Assembly: GCA_018242625.1 (NCBI GenBank)
Contig: JAFEBO010000012.1
Coordinates: forward strand, 310,001-374,000
DNA from: Planctomycetota bacterium
Lineage (GTDB): Bacteria; Planctomycetota; Phycisphaerae; Phycisphaerales; UBA1924
Length of the DNA: 64,000 nucleotides
Reading direction: 5' to 3'
Shown here: positions 1-7,894 of the stretch, piece by piece
Layout: each line of letters opens with the position of its first letter
How positions within the stretch are numbered: the stretch's first letter is position 1
Made by a program: the position numbers and the translations under genes
Notes under the pieces: model-generated
Databases searched by the model: none
Told to the model about the DNA's origin: nothing
The model's input: only the letters and a program-made list of their open reading frames with translations

Positions 1-560
1 TGATCTCGTCGTATGTGGGCGAGAACGCAGAGTTTGAACGCCAGTACCTGAGCGGCGAGCTGGAAGTCGAGTTCAACCCGCAGGGCACGCTCGCCGAACG
101 CATCCGCGCCGGCGGCGCCGGCATCCCGGCCTTCTACACCGCCACGGGCGCGGGCACCAAAGTGGCCGAAGGCAAGGAAACCCGCGAACTCTTCCGCCCG
201 TACGACGGCATCGGCGGCTGCACGATCCCGGGCTGGAAAGTGCCGGGGAAGTTCGCCCCAAGCCCCCGGGCCGGCGCGACGCCCCGCGAGTACGTGCTGG
301 AGACCGGCCTGTACGCCGATCTCGCCCTCGTGAAGGCTCACAAGGCCGATCCGTTCGGCAACCTGGTCTACCGCAAGACCGCGCGGAACTTCAATCCGAT
401 GATGGCGACGGCGGCAGCCTTTGTCATCGCGGAGGTCGACCAGATCGTCGGCCTGGGCGACCTCGACGCGGAGAGCGTCCACACACCCGGCAGCTACGTC
501 GACCGCATCGTCCAGGCGAAGGCGGAAAAGCGGATCGAGCAGCGGACGGTGAGGAAGTGA
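1..560 (+). CDS. scoA: 3-oxoacid (succinyl-CoA:acetoacetate) CoA-transferase subunit A, 5'-truncated by the window
   Basis: This is the C-terminal part of a CoA-transferase alpha subunit. The enzyme moves CoA between succinyl-CoA and acetoacetate in ketone-body and polyhydroxybutyrate turnover. The frame is open from base 3 and reads ISSYVGENAEFERQYLSGEL, followed by the family segment LAERIRAGGAGIPAFYT and, near the end, FNPMMATAAAFVIAEVDQIV. A GTG at 15 is internal to the conserved region, so the true start lies upstream of the window. The beta subunit usually follows immediately; here a HAD hydrolase follows instead, so scoB must be elsewhere (possibly upstream). The family call is firm. 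The exact acyl substrate is not established. Confidence 0.9.
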   Translation, partial: ISSYVGENAEFERQYLSGELEVEFNPQGTLAERIRAGGAGIPAFYTATGAGTKVAEGKETRELFRPYDGIGGCTIPGWKVPGKFAPSPRAGATPREYVLETGLYADLALVKAHKADPFGNLVYRKTARNFNPMMATAAAFVIAEVDQIVGLGDLDAESVHTPGSYVDRIVQAKAEKRIEQRTVRK

Positions 561-567
561 GCACGGC

Positions 568-1260
568 GTGCCGCCGGATTTGAGCGACATCCGCGCCGTC
601 TCCTTCGACTGCTACGGCACGCTCATCGACTGGCAACGCGGCCTGAGTGAAGCCCTGGAGCCGCTGCGCCCGGGTCTGCCTTCTCTCCCCCGCGGCGAGG
701 TGCTCTTTGGTGAATTCGCCCGCCTCGAGCGACTGGCTGAGCAGCCCCCCTACTGCAGCTACAAGGACGTACTGCGGCAAGTCTTTTCCGGGCTGAGCGG
801 AGTTGCCGGCCCGTGCGAAATGATCGACACGCTTTGGCGTTCGCTCGCCGATTGGCCCGCGTTCGACGATGTGCCCGACTCGCTGCAAAGATTGCGCTCG
901 CGGTTCGGGCGCCTCGCGGTGGTTTCGAACATCGATGACGATCTCTTCGAGGCAAGCCACGCGCGCCTCGGGCTCCGGCTGGATGCGCTCGTCACGGCGC
1001 AGCAGGTCCGGAGTTACAAGCCCGGGGCGGCGCATTTCGAGACGCTGCTCGCCCGACTCAAACTCGAACCCGCGCAGGTCCTGCATGTTGCCGAGAGCCG
1101 CTTTCACGATGTCGAGCCGGCGAAGCGGCTCGGCTTCCGCACGGCGTGGATCCGGCGTCAGTCCGGGGCGAGCGCTTCCGGCTCACCGACGGACGACCGA
1201 ATGCAAGCCGACATGGAGGCGATTTCGCTGCGTGCGTTGTGTGATGCGATCGGCTGCTGA
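568..1260 (+). CDS. HAD-superfamily hydrolase (haloacid dehalogenase type II-like)
   Basis: The 230-residue protein begins near its catalytic motif I, SFDCYGTLIDW, which supplies the nucleophile Asp and the general acid/base region of the HAD fold. Motif II (VVSNIDDD), the motif III lysine (SYKPG) and a degenerate motif IV region (HVAESRFHDVEPAKRLG) follow in order. The DCYGTLIDW form is typical of haloacid-dehalogenase-like and related small-molecule phosphatases. The start is a GTG 7 nt after the CoA-transferase stop with no convincing Shine-Dalgarno sequence, so translation may be coupled. The substrate cannot be told from sequence. Confidence 0.8.
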   Translation: MPPDLSDIRAVSFDCYGTLIDWQRGLSEALEPLRPGLPSLPRGEVLFGEFARLERLAEQPPYCSYKDVLRQVFSGLSGVAGPCEMIDTLWRSLADWPAFDDVPDSLQRLRSRFGRLAVVSNIDDDLFEASHARLGLRLDALVTAQQVRSYKPGAAHFETLLARLKLEPAQVLHVAESRFHDVEPAKRLGFRTAWIRRQSGASASGSPTDDRMQADMEAISLRALCDAIGC

Positions 1261-1340
1261 ACCACTCCGAAAATTCCGCGCGCAAAGTTCGAGCAAGAAC
1301 AGCGCGCGCTCCGATGGTTGAGCGCGATCGGGGGATTCAC

Positions 1341-2102
1341 ATGCAATACAGCGTCCGCGTCAACCTGTTCGGGACAGCGTTCGTCTTCGCCTGCCTGCTC
1401 GGGGTGAGCATCTTCGCCAGCACCGTGGTCGTCTCGCGTTCCATTCAGAACCGAAGCGCGGAGCAGGCTCGCGCACGGCGCGAGATCGACATGCGCGGAA
1501 CGTCCCGGGTGCGCATCCGTTCCGATCTGGCGGTCTGGCGGGTCGCGATCACTTCGCAGGGGAATTCGCTGGAATCCGCATATGAATCGCTCGAGAAGAG
1601 CAGCGCCGCCGTCCGCGAATTTCTGAAATCGCAATCGTTCGCGCCGGAAGAAATCGGCTTTTCTGCGATCTCGACTCGGACGCTGCATGCGCGAACAAAG
1701 GACGGAACCGAACTCGACGACATCGCCGGATACTCGCTTCAGCGCTACGCGGTCGTCACCACGACGAACGTGGAGAAGGCTGCCGCGGCAGCGGGCGCGG
1801 TGACGCAGCTTCTGCGCACCGGAGTCCGGGTGACCTCCGACCCGCCCGAATTCACGTTCACCAAACTCGGGGACATCCGCCAATCGCTGCTCGGACAGGC
1901 CGCGCGAGACGCCCGTTCCCGCGCGGACGAGGTGGTGACCAACACCGGCGGCAAGGTGGGCGCCGTGCGGGAAGTGCGGACCAGCCCGATCCAGATCACG
2001 CAGCCGAACTCGACCGACGTCAGCGGTCTCGGGCGTTACGACACTTCCACGATCGAAAAGGACGTAACCGCCGTGGTGAACGTCACCTTCGGCATCGAAT
2101 AG
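1341..2102 (+). CDS. SIMPL domain-containing protein (DUF541), membrane-anchored
   Basis: The 253-residue protein has an N-terminal hydrophobic segment (about residues 10-30, FGTAFVFACLLGVSIFAS) that would act as a signal anchor. A SIMPL/DUF541 domain follows, starting RREIDMRGTSRVRIRSDLAVW, with the family's alternating pattern and a C-terminal strand ending TAVVNVTFGIE. SIMPL proteins are periplasmic or membrane-attached and of mostly unknown function. I chose the ATG at 1341 because GGGGGA lies just upstream; an in-frame upstream GTG/ATG region would add nine non-conserved residues. It lies 80 nt after the HAD gene and converges on the DUF3224 gene. Confidence 0.8.
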   Translation: MQYSVRVNLFGTAFVFACLLGVSIFASTVVVSRSIQNRSAEQARARREIDMRGTSRVRIRSDLAVWRVAITSQGNSLESAYESLEKSSAAVREFLKSQSFAPEEIGFSAISTRTLHARTKDGTELDDIAGYSLQRYAVVTTTNVEKAAAAAGAVTQLLRTGVRVTSDPPEFTFTKLGDIRQSLLGQAARDARSRADEVVTNTGGKVGAVREVRTSPIQITQPNSTDVSGLGRYDTSTIEKDVTAVVNVTFGIE

Positions 2103-2121
2103 AAACGGACGCGCGACCTCG

Positions 2122-2640
2122 TTAACGGGGAAGGGTGTACGAGAATTCGTACGAATGCTTGCCGCCCTCGATGTTGATCGTCATGTGTCCAGTCAGGCCA
2201 GCCAACTCGCCGGAACCCGAATCGGGAACCACGATGATGTTGAGCGAAGGAGTGCCCCGATCCATCGTGGCGTTGTGCTGGAGAACAAAGGAACCCTTTT
2301 TTCCGCCCAGAGTTCCGGTGACACGTTCGATCGCGACATACCCCGCCGAGCCCTTGGTGTCGGTCATCGCGGTCAGCATCTGCCCCTTGGAGGTCGCTTC
2401 CAGCGAGCCGTGGAATTTCTTGTCGAGCGTCATCCGTCCCAGCGAGGAGCCTTCTGCTTTGTCGGCTTCGCCCGCGGGGTCGAGCTTGACCTCGAAATCA
2501 CCGGTTGCTTTCTGGGCGGGCTCCATGTTCGTCTCCTTTGTAGACGCACCCGAAGGCGGATCTCCACCCGCCAACGACGCGGCCCCAACCACCACTGCCA
2601 CAAACGCGATCGCCGCTCCCCCGCAACGGACTCCGATCAT
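2122..2640 (-). CDS. Secreted DUF3224-family protein
   Basis: The 172-residue protein has a signal peptide-like start ([22 protein letters not shown]). It continues into a DUF3224-type beta-barrel: a FEVKLDP strand, [20 protein letters not shown], an internal [22 protein letters not shown] stretch and a closing [15 protein letters not shown]3224 proteins resemble allene-oxide-cyclase-like barrels and have no settled function. The start at 2640 has AGGAG seven bases upstream. A shorter start at [11 protein letters not shown] (about 2526) would remove the signal peptide and is less likely. It lies 23 nt downstream of the aminotransferase gene on the same strand, so the two may be co-transcribed. 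Confidence 0.8.
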   Translation of the reverse strand: MIGVRCGGAAIAFVAVVVGAASLAGGDPPSGASTKETNMEPAQKATGDFEVKLDPAGEADKAEGSSLGRMTLDKKFHGSLEATSKGQMLTAMTDTKGSAGYVAIERVTGTLGGKKGSFVLQHNATMDRGTPSLNIIVVPDSGSGELAGLTGHMTINIEGGKHSYEFSYTLPR

Positions 2641-2663
2641 GGTGAAACTCCTGAAGCGGCCGC

Positions 2664-3854
2664 TCACCCGCCCGAAAGCAAGCTGACCAGAACTTCGAGC
2701 CCGGCCTGCAATTTGTGCTCGGGCACCGCGTAGCTCAACCGGAAATGGGTATCTCTCTGGCTGAACGTACCACCGTTGACCAGGATGAGATTCCGCTCGA
2801 TGGCCGCTTCCAGGAACTCGAGCCCGGTCATGCCGAGCTTTTCCGGGATCTTCGGGAATGCGTAGAACGCGCCGCCCGGCGCCTTGAGCCCGGTCACCGG
2901 CGAAAGGGCCTTCACCACCATGTCGCGCCGCTTCTGGTATTCCTGCATCTGCAGCGTCGCATCGACATCGAGCGCCGCGATCGCCCCCCACTGCAGCGGC
3001 GTCGGCGCGCAGACGAAGGAGAACTGCTGCAGCTTGATCATCTGCTCGATCAGTTTTTTCGGTCCGGCCGCGTACCCGAGCCGCCAGCCGGTGTTGCCGT
3101 AGGTCTTGCCGAAGCCTCGCACCAGCAGCACCGTCTCCTCCGCGCCCGGGAAACGCGCCGGACTCGGGCACTTGAGCATCGGGTCGTTTTCCGGTTTGGC
3201 CGCTTTCTGCGTTCTTGCGTCGGTGTAGGTGAACTCGTCGTAGATCTCGTCGCTGAGCAGGAGAAGGTTCTTACGCCGACAGAGATCGAGCAGGTCGCGA
3301 CACTCGTCGACGGTGTTCACCACGCCGCCCGGGTTGCCCGGCGAATTGAGCACGACCATCTTGGTTCGCGCCGTGATGCAGCGCTCCACGCGCTCCGCTG
3401 TCAGCTTGCAATCCGGATAGGTGTCGCAATACACCGCCTTGGCGTCGCTGAGCGAGGCCATCGCCGGGTAGAGCACGAAGTACGGATCGGGGATGATGAT
3501 CTCGTCGCCCGGATTCAGCGTCGCCATCGCCGCGAGCACGAGTGCGCCGCTGGTGCCCGGCGTCACGATGATGTCCGATTCTGAGTTCTGAAAGTGCCAG
3601 CCAAAATCGTTGTGCAGCTTCGTCGCGATGCGGGCCGTCAGTTCCGGGATGCCGCGAGAAAGGCTGTAACCGTTCTTGTCGGCGTTGATCGCATGGATAG
3701 CCGCGTCCTTGACCGCCCGAGCGACCGGAAAATCGGGCTGGCCGATCGACAGGTTGATCGGGTCTTTCAGTTTGGCGCCGAGTTCGAATGCCCGGCGAAT
3801 CCCGGAGCCCGACATCGCGAGAGTGCGCCGGCTGAGCAGGTGAGCAACTTCCAT
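2664..3854 (-). CDS. PLP-dependent class I/II aminotransferase (aspartate/aromatic aminotransferase-like)
   Basis: The 396-residue, fold-type I PLP enzyme moves an amino group between an amino acid and a 2-oxo acid. Visible landmarks are [12 protein letters not shown] near the N-terminus, the PLP-phosphate region [22 protein letters not shown], the [12 protein letters not shown] Asp/Tyr pair, the Schiff-base lysine in [15 protein letters not shown] and the substrate-carboxylate Arg in HFRLSYAV. The lysine motif reads GFGKT, where SFSKT is usual. The ATG at 3854 follows a promoter whose -10 is only 5 nt away, so the mRNA may be leaderless. A 34-residue upstream extension of the frame has no conserved sequence. 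Exact substrate uncertain. Confidence 0.88.
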   Translation of the reverse strand: MEVAHLLSRRTLAMSGSGIRRAFELGAKLKDPINLSIGQPDFPVARAVKDAAIHAINADKNGYSLSRGIPELTARIATKLHNDFGWHFQNSESDIIVTPGTSGALVLAAMATLNPGDEIIIPDPYFVLYPAMASLSDAKAVYCDTYPDCKLTAERVERCITARTKMVVLNSPGNPGGVVNTVDECRDLLDLCRRKNLLLLSDEIYDEFTYTDARTQKAAKPENDPMLKCPSPARFPGAEETVLLVRGFGKTYGNTGWRLGYAAGPKKLIEQMIKLQQFSFVCAPTPLQWGAIAALDVDATLQMQEYQKRRDMVVKALSPVTGLKAPGGAFYAFPKIPEKLGMTGLEFLEAAIERNLILVNGGTFSQRDTHFRLSYAVPEHKLQAGLEVLVSLLSGG

Positions 3855-3859
3855 GCCCC

Positions 3860-3888
3860 ACAATAGCGACCGGAGCCATCCAAACCAA
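3860..3888 (-). promoter_or_regulatory. Sigma70-type promoter of the aminotransferase gene
   Basis: Read on the minus strand, TTGGTT (3883-3888) is separated by 17 nt from TATTGT (3860-3865). Only five bases (GGGGC) separate the -10 from the ATG at 3854, which predicts a leaderless or nearly leaderless transcript. Confidence 0.5.
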
Positions 3889-3965
3889 ATACGACCAGAC
3901 CCGCTCGGCCTGCCCCATCCGCGAGGCTCCGGCGCGCAAACGCAAGATGCAGCCATTTCCCGGAC

Positions 3966-4166
3966 ATGAGTTCAGGAGAAAGCAGCAACGGAGTTGCTTC
4001 TCTCGGATCTTCCGCCGACGGAAAGGGGAGAAGTCCTGTGACGACAAAGGCTTCCGCCGCACAGCCCGCCTTGATCTCAGCGGCCCTCAACCGCAGTGCG
4101 GCTACTACCCCGGGCGCTCTGCCGCTCTTTGGAGCGAGCGACAATTTCGCCCGGTGCCGCCGCTGA
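3966..4166 (+). CDS. Possible small protein, 66 residues, unrecognised
   Basis: An ATG-started frame lies alone on the plus strand in a 458-bp gap between minus-strand genes and ends 52 nt before a strong plus-strand intrinsic terminator. The product is Ser/Ala-rich (MSSGESSNGVASLG...), has no recognised motif, and lacks a convincing ribosome-binding site. The terminator implies that something is transcribed rightward here. It could be this peptide or a non-coding RNA ending at about 4249. I do not recognise the sequence. Confidence 0.25.
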   Translation: MSSGESSNGVASLGSSADGKGRSPVTTKASAAQPALISAALNRSAATTPGALPLFGASDNFARCRR

Positions 4167-4218
4167 ACATGCCCCCCGCTTCGACGGGTGCCACGAGGCC
4201 CGTCGAGATTTCGTTCCA

Positions 4219-4249
4219 ACGACGACGCGCGAGCGTCGTCGTTTTTTTT
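4219..4249 (+). terminator. Strong rho-independent terminator, plus strand
   Basis: A perfect 9-bp stem CGACGACGC/GCGTCGTCG (4220-4228 with 4233-4241) is closed by a GNRA tetraloop, GCGA, and followed by eight T residues (4242-4249). The upstream A-run can extend the stem into the T-tract. It can serve only a plus-strand transcript, yet no well-supported plus-strand gene lies directly upstream. Confidence 0.85.
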
Positions 4250-4254
4250 CTGTT

Positions 4255-4289
4255 CAAAAACAAATTCGGCCGCCCACCAGGGGCGGCCG
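4255..4289 (-). terminator. Intrinsic terminator of the small basic protein gene, minus strand
   Basis: A 9-bp inverted repeat CGGCCGCCC/GGGCGGCCG (4267-4275 and 4281-4289, loop of 5) is followed on the minus strand by AATTTGTTTTTG. It starts 24 nt after the stop codon of the small basic protein gene. It faces the plus-strand terminator 18 bp away. Confidence 0.7.
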
Positions 4290-4312
4290 CAGGGAAATTC
4301 AGGGAGTGAGGT

Positions 4313-4474
4313 TTAGCCCTTGCCGGCGAGAGTCTTTGCCAGGCCGAGGACCTTGTCCTTCTTGGGGTCAAACTTCTTGTCAGCGCTGAGCTTATTGATC
4401 CGCTCTTCGCGGGTCAGGACGCTGCGCTTGCCGGCACCGGTGGTCGAGATTTTCAGCGAACGGTCGAGGCTCAT
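4313..4474 (-). CDS. Small basic protein (Planctomycetes/Verrucomicrobia/Chlamydiae type)
   Basis: This 53-residue, lysine- and arginine-rich protein reads MSLDRSLKISTTGAGKRSVL, then a TREERINKLSADKKFDP segment, and ends KVLGLAKTLAGKG. The MSxDxSLK start, the central VLTRxERIxxL and the C-terminal VxGLxK pattern match, from memory, a conserved small basic protein family found in the PVC superphylum. Its role is unknown; small size and high charge suggest a ribosome or RNA association, which is inference. It has GGAG upstream of the ATG, follows the preceding minus-strand gene by 17 nt, and has its own intrinsic terminator, so it is probably well expressed. Confidence 0.8.
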   Translation of the reverse strand: MSLDRSLKISTTGAGKRSVLTREERINKLSADKKFDPKKDKVLGLAKTLAGKG

Positions 4475-4491
4475 TGCGTGCTCCAGATCAC

Positions 4492-5340
4492 TCAGTCGTT
4501 CTTCAGCCAGAAGGCGTCGGAGAACGACATGCTGCCCTTGTGGTCCTTTTTCCAGATCGCGCCCAGGCGCACGACCTCCTGTTTCAGCTTCTCACGCTCA
4601 GCCTGCCGCGAGCCGAACTCGGACGAAGCAAAGCCTTTGGACGCAAAGAGCTGAAAGAGGGGGTAAGTATTGGCCTTCGGACCCCTTCGATCAACCGGCG
4701 GCAGCGCAACCGCAAAGGTATCCAGGCCGTTTTTGGCGAAAAACTGCATTGCCAGGACCGTCTCATCCTTGCCCAGCGTTCCGAGAAGCAGGTAATTGGT
4801 CCCGCTGATCCGGGGGTCCTCGCCGACTCCCGACGGGGTCAGGGCTGCGCCAACTGCCAACCCCGGCTTGTCGCCTTGGGGGGACTTCGAGGGTGTGGCA
4901 GGTGGAACGGCCTGCCGAACAGGCTGCTCCGGCGCTGCGTTCAGGGGGTCGGCAGGTACCTGGACGGCCTTCTCCTGCGGTACGACCTGCCCGAAATTGC
5001 GCTGAAAATCCTGCTGGGCCCGGCGGGCACCGTTGGCGTTTCCCGTCACCCAAAGGGTGACCATTCCGAGTAGAACAAGGGCGGACACGATCCAGAGCAG
5101 GTTCGTCCCGATCACCAGCGGCTTGCCGCCCAGGGCCGGAAGAATCCAGCGGGATCCTTCAGCGCCCGTCGACGCAGGCGAAGAGGCCGCCCGCAAAGGC
5201 TTGGGCTCAAGAGCCGGCAGTTCGGGACGGGGTTCACGGCGCACAGCCGGCGGAGTCGCCGGGACCGCTTCGCGGCGCGCGGGACCTTCCCGATCGCTCA
5301 CGAGTTCAAAGAGCGGAAGTGGCTTTCGTCCGACCGGCAT
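4492..5340 (-). CDS. Uncharacterised single-pass membrane protein
   Basis: The 282-residue protein starts MPVGRKPLPLFELVSDREGP and continues with a proline/arginine-rich cytosolic stretch. One transmembrane helix follows (about residues 85-108, VIGTNLLWIVSALVLLGMVT), then a Gln/Pro-rich linker and a C-terminal domain beginning about residue 175 (TNYLLLGTLGKDETVLAMQF) that resembles small alpha/beta repeat domains of the SPOR kind in layout only. I do not recognise the family. The start at 5340 is favoured over in-frame ATGs at 5349 and 5376 because a TACAAT box lies 7 nt upstream. It is probably co-transcribed with the small basic protein gene. Confidence 0.7.
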   Translation of the reverse strand: MPVGRKPLPLFELVSDREGPARREAVPATPPAVRREPRPELPALEPKPLRAASSPASTGAEGSRWILPALGGKPLVIGTNLLWIVSALVLLGMVTLWVTGNANGARRAQQDFQRNFGQVVPQEKAVQVPADPLNAAPEQPVRQAVPPATPSKSPQGDKPGLAVGAALTPSGVGEDPRISGTNYLLLGTLGKDETVLAMQFFAKNGLDTFAVALPPVDRRGPKANTYPLFQLFASKGFASSEFGSRQAEREKLKQEVVRLGAIWKKDHKGSMSFSDAFWLKND

Positions 5341-5347
5341 GGAGGGC

Positions 5348-5353
5348 ATTGTA
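5348..5353 (-). promoter_or_regulatory. -10-like box for the 4492-5340 gene
   Basis: TACAAT on the minus strand lies 7 nt before the ATG at 5340 and there is no Shine-Dalgarno sequence. This fits the leaderless pattern seen across the window. No good -35 is visible. Confidence 0.35.
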
Positions 5354-5392
5354 TCGGCCGCCCCGGGCCCCCGCATCTCCCCCGATACCGCG

Positions 5393-5398
5393 TATCAT
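5393..5398 (+). promoter_or_regulatory. -10-like box for nuoI
   Basis: TATCAT lies 8 nt before the nuoI ATG, which has no Shine-Dalgarno sequence. No clear -35 is visible. It is divergent from the box at 5348-5353. Confidence 0.35.
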
Positions 5399-5406
5399 GA
5401 CTCCGC

Positions 5407-5967
5407 ATGACCGTCCGTGAAGAAGACATCCTGCGTCTTGCGCCTCATCCGCTCAACCCGATCGAGAGCATCTACCTGCCGGAAGTGTTCAAAGGCTTCG
5501 GCACGACGCTCAAGCATCTCTTTACCAGCTTTGGGCAGAGCAAATTCAGTCCGATCAAGACAAGTCGGACGATGCAATATCCTGAAGAGCGGCGCGAGCA
5601 GCTGCCCGTCGAAGAGGGGGGCCAATTTGCCCCGAATTTCCGGGGCGTCCACCGCCTGAACCGCGACGAGGCCGGCCGGGTCAAGTGCGTCGCGTGCATG
5701 ATGTGCCCGACCATCTGCCCCGCGCGATGCATCCACATCGAGGCTGCGCCCAGCCCCTGGGACGATCGCGAGAAGTATCCGAAGAAGTTCGAGATCGACG
5801 AACTCCGCTGCATTTATTGCGGGATGTGCGAAGAGGCCTGCCCGGTTGATGCCATCGAACTGACCACCGAGTACGACATCGTGGGTCGCAGCCGGCAGGA
5901 GATGGTTTTCGACAAGGAAAAGCTGCTCGAGATCTACGACATCACGATCTCGAAGAAGCCCATGTGA
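5407..5967 (+). CDS. nuoI: NADH-quinone oxidoreductase subunit I-like ferredoxin
   Basis: The 186-residue protein carries two classical [4Fe-4S] clusters, CVACMMCPTICPARCIHIEA (about residues 97-116) and CIYCGMCEEACPVDAIELTT (about 138-157). The N-terminal segment of the Complex I NuoI/TYKY subunit precedes them (GTTLKHLFTSFG, then MQYPEERREQLP and FRGVHRL). NuoI passes electrons from the peripheral arm towards quinone in Complex I. Genes for NuoI usually sit in the nuo operon, but no other nuo gene is nearby, so this copy is either relocated or belongs to another complex. The C-terminal tail (YDIVGRSRQEMVFDKEKLL) is typical of NuoI. Confidence 0.85.
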   Translation: MTVREEDILRLAPHPLNPIESIYLPEVFKGFGTTLKHLFTSFGQSKFSPIKTSRTMQYPEERREQLPVEEGGQFAPNFRGVHRLNRDEAGRVKCVACMMCPTICPARCIHIEAAPSPWDDREKYPKKFEIDELRCIYCGMCEEACPVDAIELTTEYDIVGRSRQEMVFDKEKLLEIYDITISKKPM

Positions 5968-5976
5968 CGGACGGTG

Positions 5977-6828
5977 CTATTGCAAGACGGCGCGCACTTC
6001 GTCGGCAAACCGACGTGCCGCGTCGCGGATGTTCTGTTTCCAATCAGATCCGGAATCCGGGGGATAGAGGACCGAACGGCTTGCAGTCGCGAGTACTCCG
6101 GCGCGTGCCGGTGGGTGACCCTTCCTTCTCATTGGGAGGATGTCTCGGGCGCTACCGCCCTGCGAGCCGAAGCCCGGTATGAGGAAAATCTGGTCGGGCA
6201 TCAGAGTGCGCAGCTCTTGGCCTTCAGCCGATTGTGTGGCACCAACGACGGCGCCGACATCGCTGAGATCACCGCCGGAAAAGCCCCTTCCCAATTCCTC
6301 GACCAGCCGTGCCAAAATGTGCGAAACCGTCCCGCCGGATTGAAGGATCTGGCTCTGCACCCGGGAACTGTCGGGATTGCTGGTACGCACAAGCACAAAC
6401 ACGCCCAGCCCCCGCTCGAGGAAAGGCAGAATGCCGCTCGAACCCAGATACCCGTTCACCGTGACAAAGTGTGCTCCGGCATTGGACGCCGCGGCGGCGT
6501 AGTGCTCGGCGCTGATGCCGATATCGCCGCGCTTGGCGTCGAGAATGACCGCAAGACCAAGTTCTCTTGCGCGGGCCATGCTCTCTTCCAGAGCCCGCAC
6601 CCCCCGCCACCCAAACCGCTCGTAGCAGGCCGACTGGAATTTCACCGCGGGAACCACGCCGCGGACGGCCTCTAGAACACCATTGGAAAAGCTCTTAAAT
6701 CGTTCGGCGGGATCCGAGCCCGTCACTTCACGGGGTATTCGTTCGAAAACCGGATCAAGCCCGACACAAACCGGCGATCCGACCGAATCGATCAGGCCCG
6801 CGAGCGTGGCCGCCTGCGGAGCCTTCAC
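5977..6828 (-). CDS. pyrF: Orotidine 5'-phosphate decarboxylase
   Basis: The 283-residue protein converts orotidine monophosphate to UMP, the last step of pyrimidine synthesis. It contains VCVGLDPVFERIP, VKFQSACYERFGW, the signature ILDAKRGDIG with the catalytic Lys-Asp pair, and FLIPGFGSQGG for phosphate binding. Its length and motif order fit the second bacterial subfamily (the longer, mycobacterial type). The GTG at 6828 overlaps the stop of the upstream gene (GTGA), which indicates translational coupling; longer upstream starts would run well into that gene. carA, another pyrimidine gene, lies about 13 kb away. Confidence 0.92.
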   Translation of the reverse strand: MKAPQAATLAGLIDSVGSPVCVGLDPVFERIPREVTGSDPAERFKSFSNGVLEAVRGVVPAVKFQSACYERFGWRGVRALEESMARARELGLAVILDAKRGDIGISAEHYAAAASNAGAHFVTVNGYLGSSGILPFLERGLGVFVLVRTSNPDSSRVQSQILQSGGTVSHILARLVEELGRGFSGGDLSDVGAVVGATQSAEGQELRTLMPDQIFLIPGFGSQGGSARDILPMRRKGHPPARAGVLATASRSVLYPPDSGSDWKQNIRDAARRFADEVRAVLQ

Positions 6829-7817
6829 TTGGTACCCCCATCTTCCTGTTTCTGGATCGCGGGTTTCTCGGATGCCGGCTGCGCGAACTTGAGGACTACA
6901 GGATCGAACTTTTCGGGATCGTCCAGAAGGAACCACTGCGGTGTCTTTTCAAGCAGCACGACCTGCGCGCTGGGGCAGACAAACCCGATATTCTGGAACG
7001 AAGCCCGGATCAGGTCCCTGTCCCTGTCCCCGAGCCAGGGCGCCAGCGATCCGAAGACCAGCAGAGGGGCTTTGGTCCGGGCGAGGTCGTCCCGCAGATC
7101 CATGTAGAGAGCTTCGAGAATATATCGGCGGGCAACACTTGCGGGAGATTCCGAGATCGTGTTGATGAGGGCGCCGCTGCGTTTGTCGCTTGTGGTCTGC
7201 GAGGGAATGTTCTGCCTTGCACGGTTCCTCCATGCGTTCTGATCCATGCCGAGCACCACCTGGCGCTGATACTTGTCGACATCGGCTGCACGCATTTCCT
7301 TCGCCGGGATGTTTCCGGTTTCGCCGACGGGCGGCGCGGGAAGCGCGTTAACGATCACGTATCCCCGTGCGAGCTCCGGATATTTCACCGCCATCATGTA
7401 GGCGGCCGTTCCGGCAAATCCATGCCCGATGATCAGCGGCTTTTCGATCTTTTTTTCCTGGATGTACGCCGCGATGCTGTCGATGGCATTGATCCAGTAG
7501 AGAGGATCCCGAACCTGCCCGCGATCCAACGCGAAGGGGCGCGTATCGGGACGGGTCCCGGGAAGCACCAAGGTGTACGTCTTAAACTTGTCGGCATTTC
7601 TGTCGGCGAAATCGGCGTACGTGTTTTCGTCGCAGCCCAGCTCCGCGATGATGACGACCGGGATCGGGCCCTTGCCCACAACGCTGGACTTCTGAATGCC
7701 CGTGGGCTTCTCGATCTTTATGTCCTGCCAGACAGTTCGCGGCGCAAGTTCAGCCCTGGCGCTGAGGCAGCACATCAGAGAAAGAAGCAGTACTTTGAAT
7801 AGATTCATCCGAGCCAT
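6825..7817 (-). CDS. Secreted alpha/beta-hydrolase-like protein lacking the catalytic Ser and His
   Basis: The 330-residue protein has a signal peptide (MARMNLFKVLLLSLMCCLS, AxA-like site near residue 23) and an alpha/beta-hydrolase fold pattern. Strand-turn regions read IPVVIIAELGCDENTY, KPLIIGHGFAGTAAYMMA and APLLVFGSLAP. The nucleophile elbow reads GHGFAG, where active enzymes have GxSxG. The segment that normally carries the catalytic His reads TPQWFLLDDPEKF, with no His. It is therefore probably not an ordinary esterase; a binding or structural role is possible (inference). The ATG at 7817 is preceded by AAGGAA. Its stop overlaps the pyrF start. Confidence 0.7.
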   Translation of the reverse strand: MARMNLFKVLLLSLMCCLSARAELAPRTVWQDIKIEKPTGIQKSSVVGKGPIPVVIIAELGCDENTYADFADRNADKFKTYTLVLPGTRPDTRPFALDRGQVRDPLYWINAIDSIAAYIQEKKIEKPLIIGHGFAGTAAYMMAVKYPELARGYVIVNALPAPPVGETGNIPAKEMRAADVDKYQRQVVLGMDQNAWRNRARQNIPSQTTSDKRSGALINTISESPASVARRYILEALYMDLRDDLARTKAPLLVFGSLAPWLGDRDRDLIRASFQNIGFVCPSAQVVLLEKTPQWFLLDDPEKFDPVVLKFAQPASEKPAIQKQEDGGTK

Positions 7818-7894
7818 GGCAGTTCCTTTAGCGTCTCTCGCGGGATCACGGTTCATCGCGAAGCAGTCCCTGGGCTGAATATCCTTGCGATCGC

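Noticed and set aside
424-1107. A 227-codon minus-strand frame over the HAD gene
   Set aside because: It is a shadow of the HAD hydrolase, whose four motifs are intact on the other strand.
3947-4309. A 120-codon plus-strand frame over the two terminators
   Set aside because: It runs through a perfect terminator hairpin and T-tract, which makes translation of it implausible.
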